Source of the DNA: Alloprevotella sp.
GTDB lineage: Bacteria > Bacteroidota > Bacteroidia > Bacteroidales > Bacteroidaceae
Reading direction: 5' to 3'
DNA: 9,963 bases
NCBI GenBank assembly: GCA_015259235.1
Contig: JABZGM010000067.1
Coordinates: 1-9,963, forward strand
Every line of letters begins with the position of its first letter. The stretch's first letter is position 1. Made by a program: the position numbers and the translations under genes. A model generated the notes under the pieces. It searched no databases. It was not told where the DNA came from and saw only the letters and a program-made list of their open reading frames with translations. Below, piece after piece: positions 5,939 through 9,963 of this stretch.

Positions 5939-6595
5939 TTATGACTTTACAGCATTGTCATCTTGAAAAAGTCCGAAAAGCTCTGCCTCAATTCGGTCGA
6001 TAATATCTGCAAAATCAGTGGGATTGTGCAAGAAATCTATATCGTCAACATCAACGACTAGCACCTTTCCAGGATATTTCTCACCGACAAAATTCTCATA
6101 ACGTCGGTTTAGGTTTTCCAAATAAGCAATTGGAATGCTTTGTTCAAATTGGCGTCCACGCCGACGAATATTTTCGACTAAATGTGGAACCGAGGCACGA
6201 AGATAGACCAATAGGTCAGGAGCATCAACAAGCGAAGTCATAATTTCAAATAACTCCATATAGGTGTCAAAATCGCGCTCGTCAAGATTTCCCATATCTT
6301 TATTGTTCGCAGAAAAAATATGAACTCCTTCAAAAATGCTCCGATCTTGTACTATCGTCTCTTCCGACTGGGCAATGTCTAACACTGCTTTGAAACGCTC
6401 TTTCAAGAAGAAGACTTCAAGATTGAAAGCCCATCGCTTCATGTCTTGATAAAAAAGGTCAAGATACGGATTCTCAGCCACAGTTTCGTATTTTGGCGTC
6501 CACCCATAATGTTTAGCGAGTAAGGTGGTGAGAGTGGTTTTTCCACTACCGATGTTTCCGGAAATGGCAATGTGCATACTTGTTAGATTAGACAT
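5939..6595 (-). CDS. Deoxynucleoside kinase (dCK/dGK family), first of a tandem pair
   Basis: This is the same family and reaction as the gene that follows it. From the ATG at 6593-6595 the product has 218 residues. The P-loop GNIGSGKTT is at 13-21, the canonical Asp-Arg-Ser motif at 84-86 (QDRSIFEG), and the lid arginines at about 146-156 (RRRGRQFEQ). Compared with its neighbour it keeps DRS rather than DRT and carries a longer, less conserved tail after AELFGLF. Met7 (6577) is the residue that aligns with Met1 of the paralog, so a 212-residue form is possible. The ATG at 6595 directly abuts the stop of a 17-codon frame with a good ribosome-binding site, which favours it through translational coupling. 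No consensus promoter lies in the 75 bp between this gene and rmuC, so read-through from rmuC is likely. Confidence 0.92.
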   Translation of the reverse strand: MSNLTSMHIAISGNIGSGKTTLTTLLAKHYGWTPKYETVAENPYLDLFYQDMKRWAFNLEVFFLKERFKAVLDIAQSEETIVQDRSIFEGVHIFSANNKDMGNLDERDFDTYMELFEIMTSLVDAPDLLVYLRASVPHLVENIRRRGRQFEQSIPIAYLENLNRRYENFVGEKYPGKVLVVDVDDIDFLHNPTDFADIIDRIEAELFGLFQDDNAVKS

Positions 6596-6649
6596 TTAGA
6601 GAGCATACACTTCATTTCTAAAGAAATGCTCTAGTTTAAGAGGTGACAC
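6596..6649 (-). CDS. Possible 17-codon leader ORF in front of the kinase gene
   Basis: On the minus strand AGGAGG (6657-6662) is followed after 7 nt by GTG (6647-6649). The frame encodes MSPLKLEHFFRNEVYAL and stops at TAA (6596-6598), immediately before the kinase ATG. Such a strong Shine-Dalgarno is unusual among the genes of this window. Within it CATTTCT (6613-6619) and AGAAATG (6622-6628) form an inverted repeat, and GAGCAT (6601-6606) can pair with ATGCTC (6626-6631) as an alternative. It could couple or tune translation of the kinase. A frame this short can arise by chance. Confidence 0.35.
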   Translation of the reverse strand: MSPLKLEHFFRNEVYAL

Positions 6650-6670
6650 AATAATGCCTCCTATAATATT

Positions 6671-8056
6671 TTATTGCGAAGGAGGAGTAGTGATGGTAAA
6701 GAGTGGAGAATCGGTCTCCCCTGAAGTATTCTGGCTTGAAAGTTCAAAGGTCGCTTCAGCATTCGTAGGAGCATCATCATTCAAGACAGAGATTGCATTC
6801 ACGTCTTGAGAATGTATAGAAACATCGTCCTGCTCTATCAACTCTTCCTTAGGCAAAGCAGCTTTGCGAGCATCTTGCTTCGCTCCTAATTGCACAAGAC
6901 GATTGGCAGCATTAACGATGCTCTGTCCAGAAGGTGACAACAGTTTTTTGACAGAATCAAACTTCTTATGCGCCTTATTGAAATAATCTTCTACTTCATC
7001 AAATCGTTGACAAAAGAGCTGCACGCGTTGCACCATTCTATTGGCTTCTTCCACAATCTTTTGCTGATTCTCCACTTGCCGTTGATGCGTCCAAGACATC
7101 TCCAAGACCCTCAAAAGGGCATACAAGTTTTGACTACTTGTGATAAACACCCCTTGTTCGTAAGCCTCTTTCCAAAGAGTCGGTTCAGCAGCAAGTGCAA
7201 GACTCAGCGCACTCTCACTAAACATATACATCACCACAAAATCAAGGCGTTGTCGACCAGCTACCGCATTGTATTGTGCATAATTCTTGCTAGAGAGTTC
7301 TTTGACATGCGCCCGCACAGAAGCTACATGACGCTGCAAAGCTGCAGCTTGTTCCGTTTCGTCGGTGGTGTTATAATAATCTTCAAAAGCCTTGAGAGAA
7401 ACTTTCGAATCAATCACTACGTCTCGTTCGTCGGGAAAATGAAGAATCACGTCAGGAATCATCTTTTTTCCCGTTTCATCATGCTTGAGAGCACGACCAG
7501 CTTCATCGCGTAAAGTGATTTGCTCTTCAAACTGCACGCCTTCTTCAAAACCCATATTTTCCAGCAAAGTGCGCAGGCGAAGTTCTCCAAAGTTACCTTG
7601 TGTCTTATTCTCTCCCGTCAAAGCCGTTGCTAGACGGTCAGCACGCTCTCCCACCAACTTAGTTTGCATGAGAGTGGCTTTAATGCTTTCATCTAGACGA
7701 CGCATCGTATCTTCCTGTGACTGGTTGGTCTTTTCCACACTGTCTTTCATCTGCTGAAGACCACTACGCAAAGGTTCTAACACAGAAGACAACTGACTTT
7801 TGTTTTCCTCTGTTAATTGTTGACTACGCTCACGAAGCAAACGCTCGGTTTGCCCAGTCAATTCATGGCGAACAGTTGCCAATTGTTGCTGAAAAAGCAC
7901 CTGCTGCTGCTCAGCATTTATTTGTGCATTCTTACGCACTTCTTCTAGTTGACGCTGATACATTGCATGAGTTTCTCCCATAGACCTGCGAGCTCCTACA
8001 TAGCCTAACAGAAGTCCTATGATGAGAGCCACAATGACAAAGACAAAAGGAAGCAT
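6671..8056 (-). CDS. rmuC: RmuC-family DNA recombination protein
   Basis: RmuC proteins limit recombination between inverted repeats in E. coli and carry a restriction-nuclease-like domain; the biochemical activity is poorly defined. The 461-residue product starts with a transmembrane anchor (MLPFVFVIVALIIGLLLGYVG, residues 1-21). A long Gln/Glu/Arg-rich coiled coil follows (about 25-140), then the RmuC domain from GNFGELRLRTLLE (about 154) to about 410. The PD-(D/E)xK-like elements are visible as PDVILHFP (about 191) and VVIDSKVSL (Asp206, Lys208). The C-terminal 50 residues are low-complexity and acidic. The frame extends upstream to a TTG at 8143, but the membrane anchor directly after the ATG at 8054-8056 argues for that start. 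Met at 8116 is a third option. It probably heads a transcription unit with the two kinases downstream, and it is divergent from serB. Confidence 0.93.
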   Translation of the reverse strand: MLPFVFVIVALIIGLLLGYVGARRSMGETHAMYQRQLEEVRKNAQINAEQQQVLFQQQLATVRHELTGQTERLLRERSQQLTEENKSQLSSVLEPLRSGLQQMKDSVEKTNQSQEDTMRRLDESIKATLMQTKLVGERADRLATALTGENKTQGNFGELRLRTLLENMGFEEGVQFEEQITLRDEAGRALKHDETGKKMIPDVILHFPDERDVVIDSKVSLKAFEDYYNTTDETEQAAALQRHVASVRAHVKELSSKNYAQYNAVAGRQRLDFVVMYMFSESALSLALAAEPTLWKEAYEQGVFITSSQNLYALLRVLEMSWTHQRQVENQQKIVEEANRMVQRVQLFCQRFDEVEDYFNKAHKKFDSVKKLLSPSGQSIVNAANRLVQLGAKQDARKAALPKEELIEQDDVSIHSQDVNAISVLNDDAPTNAEATFELSSQNTSGETDSPLFTITTPPSQ

Positions 8057-8151
8057 AATGCGAAGAAATGAGTGAATTGATAATAGGGAAAATAGGTTAT
8101 CAGAAAGGGGATTCATGCAACGTAGTAGACGAATCTCCTCCAAAGCACTTG

Positions 8152-8159
8152 CAAAATTA
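8152..8159 (-). promoter_or_regulatory. -7 box upstream of rmuC
   Basis: TAATTTTG on the minus strand matches TAnnTTTG exactly. No TTTG is found 19-21 bp upstream, so only half of the consensus is present. It would give a leader of about 90 nt before the ATG at 8056 and would start transcription downstream of nothing else, consistent with rmuC being first in its unit. Confidence 0.45.
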
Positions 8160-8178
8160 CGGAAAAACGATGAAAAAC

Positions 8179-8271
8179 ATTGGTTGCTTCTGATTTTCTT
8201 TTTAATTTAGCCAATCAAATTTCATCTTCTCCCCCTCCTGAATAGGTGGGCTTACCTCCTATTTATATAGG
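8179..8271 (+). promoter_or_regulatory. Tentative serB promoter and structured leader
   Basis: On the plus strand ATTG (8179-8182), 20 bp, and TAATTTAG (8203-8210) resemble the consensus with one mismatch in each box. The leader that would follow contains AATAGG (8241-8246), CCTATT (8258-8263) and ATAGG (8267-8271). The middle arm can pair with either the left or the right arm but not both, giving two mutually exclusive hairpins just before the serB ATG. Regulation is inference; the arms are only 5-6 bp. Confidence 0.3.
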
Positions 8272-8286
8272 AACTCCTCATTACCT

Positions 8287-9507
8287 ATGGAACAAGAATT
8301 GATTCTCATCCGCATCACAGGCGAAGATCGTCCTGGACTCACTGCTGGATTCATGGCCATTATGGCTAAATATGATGTAGATATCCTAGACATTGGTCAG
8401 GCTGACATCCACTCCACCCTCTCGCTCGGCATTCTCATTCGCACATCTTCTGCTACTTCGGGACAAGTGATGAAAGAAGCTCTTTTCAAAGCGACGGAAC
8501 TCAATGTCAACGTCCGGTTCTATCCCGTCGAAGAAGACGAATACAATCATTGGGTGGCGGCTCAAGGTAAACACCGCTACATTTTGACCGTGCTAGCAAG
8601 ACATCTCACCGCGCGTCAAATGGAAGCAGTGAGCCTATTGGTAGCTAATCAAGGCATGAACATTGACGGCATCCATCGTCTAACAGGACGTGTGCCATTA
8701 ACGCAACCAGAAGATAAAGGTGTGCGCGCCTGCGTTGAATTTTCCCTTCGGGGCACTCCCATGAATCGTGAAGCCATGCAAGCAGAATTACTGCGTCTGT
8801 GCAGTGAGTTGGAAATGGACTGCTCTTTTCAACACGACAATATGTATCGCCGCATGCGCCGCCTCATCTGTTTCGACATGGACTCGACCTTGATTCAAGC
8901 AGAATGTATAGACGAATTGGCTGAACGTGCTGGAGTTGGAGCAGAAGTGCGTGCCATCACAGAAGCAGCCATGCGCGGAGAAATTGATTTCAAAGAAAGT
9001 TTCACCAAACGCGTCGCTTTATTGAAGGGATTGGACGCAAGAGTCATGGAAGAGATAGCCGAACAGCTCCCTCTCACTGAAGGCGTGGAACGTTTGATGT
9101 CGGTATTGAAACGCTATGGCTACAAAATAGCAGTTCTTAGCGGTGGTTTCACCTTCTTTGGCGAACACTTGGCACGACGTTTTGGCATTGACTACGTTTA
9201 TGCCAACCAACTAGAGATAGACGAGAACAATCGCCTAACAGGACGCTTCGTAGGAGAAATTGTAGATGGCAGAAGGAAAGCAGAACTACTGCGTCTGATT
9301 GCTCAAGTGGAAAAAGTGGATTTGGAGCAAACCATTGCTGTTGGGGATGGAGCCAATGATCTCCCGATGCTCTCCACAGCTGGTTTAGGTATAGCATTTC
9401 ACGCCAAGCCTCGCGTGGTGGCGAATGCTCGTCAAAGCATTAACACAGTGGGGCTCGATGGAGTACTCTACTTTTTGGGATTCAAAGATTCTTATCTACA
9501 GGAATAA
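8287..9507 (+). CDS. serB: Phosphoserine phosphatase with two N-terminal ACT domains
   Basis: The enzyme hydrolyses O-phospho-L-serine to serine, the last step of serine synthesis from 3-phosphoglycerate. The 406-residue product has two ACT-type domains (about 5-80 and 95-180) that commonly bind amino acids for feedback control, then a HAD phosphatase domain (about 190-400). HAD motifs are complete: DMDST with nucleophile Asp197 and Asp199, Ser285 in LSGG, Lys331 (RRKAELL), and GDGANDLPML with Asp354 and Asp358. ACT-containing SerB proteins of about 400 residues are common in Bacteroidetes and in mycobacteria. The start fits because the first ACT strand (LILIRITGEDRPGLTAG) begins at residue 5. 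It is the only gene of its unit, divergent from rmuC and closed by the hairpin at 9600-9636. No serA or serC lies in the window. Confidence 0.97.
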   Translation: MEQELILIRITGEDRPGLTAGFMAIMAKYDVDILDIGQADIHSTLSLGILIRTSSATSGQVMKEALFKATELNVNVRFYPVEEDEYNHWVAAQGKHRYILTVLARHLTARQMEAVSLLVANQGMNIDGIHRLTGRVPLTQPEDKGVRACVEFSLRGTPMNREAMQAELLRLCSELEMDCSFQHDNMYRRMRRLICFDMDSTLIQAECIDELAERAGVGAEVRAITEAAMRGEIDFKESFTKRVALLKGLDARVMEEIAEQLPLTEGVERLMSVLKRYGYKIAVLSGGFTFFGEHLARRFGIDYVYANQLEIDENNRLTGRFVGEIVDGRRKAELLRLIAQVEKVDLEQTIAVGDGANDLPMLSTAGLGIAFHAKPRVVANARQSINTVGLDGVLYFLGFKDSYLQE

Positions 9508-9599
9508 ACTAGGTTATCTTACAAAGATGAGTTATTAGAGAATTCTGCATAAACTCTATGTATAATTTTCGTTCAAGCTCCTCTACTGAAAAATAGCAC

Positions 9600-9636
9600 A
9601 AAAGCAGAAGCAAACTCAAAAGGCGCTTCTGCTTTT
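9600..9636 (+). terminator. Intrinsic terminator downstream of serB
   Basis: AAAAGCAGAAGC (9600-9611) and GCTTCTGCTTTT (9625-9636) form a perfect 12-bp stem around a 13-nt loop, ending in TTTT followed by GCTTTC. It lies 92 bp after the serB stop. The 9508-9599 stretch before it shows nothing else I can name. Confidence 0.8.
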
Positions 9637-9719
9637 GCTTTCATACTGAGGTTTACCTCTTGGAAAAACGTCATTTTAGAAAGAAAAACGACAACAAAGT
9701 CAAATTTCTCCACAAAACA

Positions 9720-9751
9720 TTTGGCACTTTCGAGAAAACATCGTACTTTTG
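9720..9751 (+). promoter_or_regulatory. Consensus Bacteroidetes promoter upstream of the tRNA
   Basis: TTTG (9720-9723), a 20-bp spacer and TACTTTTG (9744-9751) match the consensus exactly. Transcription would start near 9757, about 100 nt before the tRNA body. Confidence 0.75.
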
Positions 9752-9767
9752 CACTCGCAATCGAGAA

Positions 9768-9830
9768 GCAAGAAAACTTGCAAAATCGAAGACGCACTTT
9801 AAGTTCAGCCTACCCCCTTAGAGCTGACCT
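9768..9830 (+). other. Structured leader between promoter and tRNA
   Basis: Two hairpins can form in the presumed precursor: GCAAG-AAAA-CTTGC (9768-9781), a perfect 5-bp stem with a tetraloop, and AGTTCAGC/GCTGACCT (9802-9809 with 9823-9830), 7 of 8 paired around a 13-nt loop. No open frame or recognisable RNA family is seen in the 9508-9855 gap. They may simply be processed away with the tRNA leader. Confidence 0.35.
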
Positions 9831-9855
9831 AAACAAAAAGATGCGTTGCATGAAT

Positions 9856-9938
9856 GGAGAGGTGGCGGAATTGGTAGACGCGCTACTTTGAGGGGGTAGT
9901 GTTCACAAGACGTATGGGTTCAAGTCCCATCAACCGCA
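9856..9938 (+). tRNA. tRNA-Leu(GAG) with a mismatched acceptor stem
   Basis: The body is a class II tRNA. T8-G9 and the D-arm GCGGAATTGGTAGACGCG match leucine tRNAs, the anticodon arm is CTACT-TTGAGGG-GGTAG with anticodon GAG (reading CUC/CUU), there is a 14-nt variable arm (about 9900-9913), and the T-arm is ATGGG-TTCAAGT-CCCAT. Discriminator A9938 suits leucine. The acceptor strands do not match: 5' GGAGAGG (9856-9862) against 3' CAACCGC (9931-9937) gives only 3 of 7 pairs. The 3' strand would need GCGGTTG. A near match, GCGTTG, lies at 9843-9848, separated from the D-arm by about 14 extra nt. Alternatively AGAGG (9858-9862) can pair with CCTCT at 9940-9944. The gene may be a degenerate copy, a chimera, or an error near the window edge. 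CCA is not encoded (ACCC). Confidence 0.7.
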
Positions 9939-9963
9939 CCCTCTGAAACTCTACCGTCGTGGG

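Noticed and set aside
8057..8143. 29-codon N-terminal extension of RmuC, starting at TTG
   Set aside because: The membrane anchor begins exactly at the ATG at 8056, and a -7 box close to 8152 would leave almost no leader for the TTG start.
9573..9797. 74-codon minus-strand frame between serB and the tRNA
   Set aside because: It runs across the serB terminator hairpin and the consensus plus-strand promoter; its composition (Phe/Ala/Lys-rich) follows from those elements and no start signal is seen.
1..9963. CRISPR arrays, insertion sequences, integrases or toxin-antitoxin pairs
   Set aside because: No regularly spaced repeats, transposase or integrase motifs, or paired small genes of those types could be found.

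Overview
The window looks like a Bacteroidales chromosome segment, probably Prevotellaceae or a relative. The family-level placement is inference. The evidence is the promoter grammar (TTTG, 19-21 bp, TAnnTTTG, the Bacteroidetes -33/-7 consensus) in front of several genes, the general lack of Shine-Dalgarno sequences, an HU-like/SPOR membrane protein, and a small protein with the Y-x-x-P-x-x-E leader common in this order. I see no phage, transposase, CRISPR or plasmid genes. Most of the window is ordinary housekeeping DNA with a few odd spots.

Layout, left to right. Positions 1-1160 (minus) hold the N-terminal 60 percent of a glutamine-dependent NAD synthetase, running off the left edge. Positions 1285-2340 (minus) hold a likely two-gene operon: a zinc-ribbon/FHA protein followed by a small exported protein of unknown function. 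Positions 2511-3557 (minus) hold the HU-like/transmembrane/SPOR protein with its own consensus promoter, so close to the ATG that the mRNA should be almost leaderless. The gap 3594-4090 carries an isolated -7 box, a 113-bp element with inverted-repeat ends and a hairpin. Positions 4091-4306 (minus) hold the small leader-type protein with a consensus promoter. Positions 4476-5141 (plus) hold an O6-alkylguanine-DNA alkyltransferase with an unusual insertion, closed by a strong bidirectional terminator.

Positions 5209-8056 (minus) form a probable transcription unit rmuC, deoxynucleoside kinase 2, deoxynucleoside kinase 1. The two kinases are tandem paralogs and a 17-codon reading frame with a strong ribosome-binding site abuts the first of them. 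Positions 8287-9507 (plus) hold a two-ACT-domain phosphoserine phosphatase (serB), divergent from rmuC and followed by a hairpin terminator. A consensus promoter at 9720-9751 then drives a tRNA-Leu(GAG) whose acceptor-stem strands do not pair.

Functionally the segment mixes cofactor synthesis (NadE), serine synthesis (SerB), DNA upkeep (alkyltransferase, RmuC, nucleoside salvage kinases) and envelope or nucleoid organisation (HU/SPOR, FHA). The items most worth a second look are the disrupted tRNA-Leu, the small leader-type protein, the kinase pair with its upstream mini-ORF, the HU/SPOR protein with its near-leaderless promoter, and the palindromic element at 3879-3994. I did not find a clear new multi-gene system.
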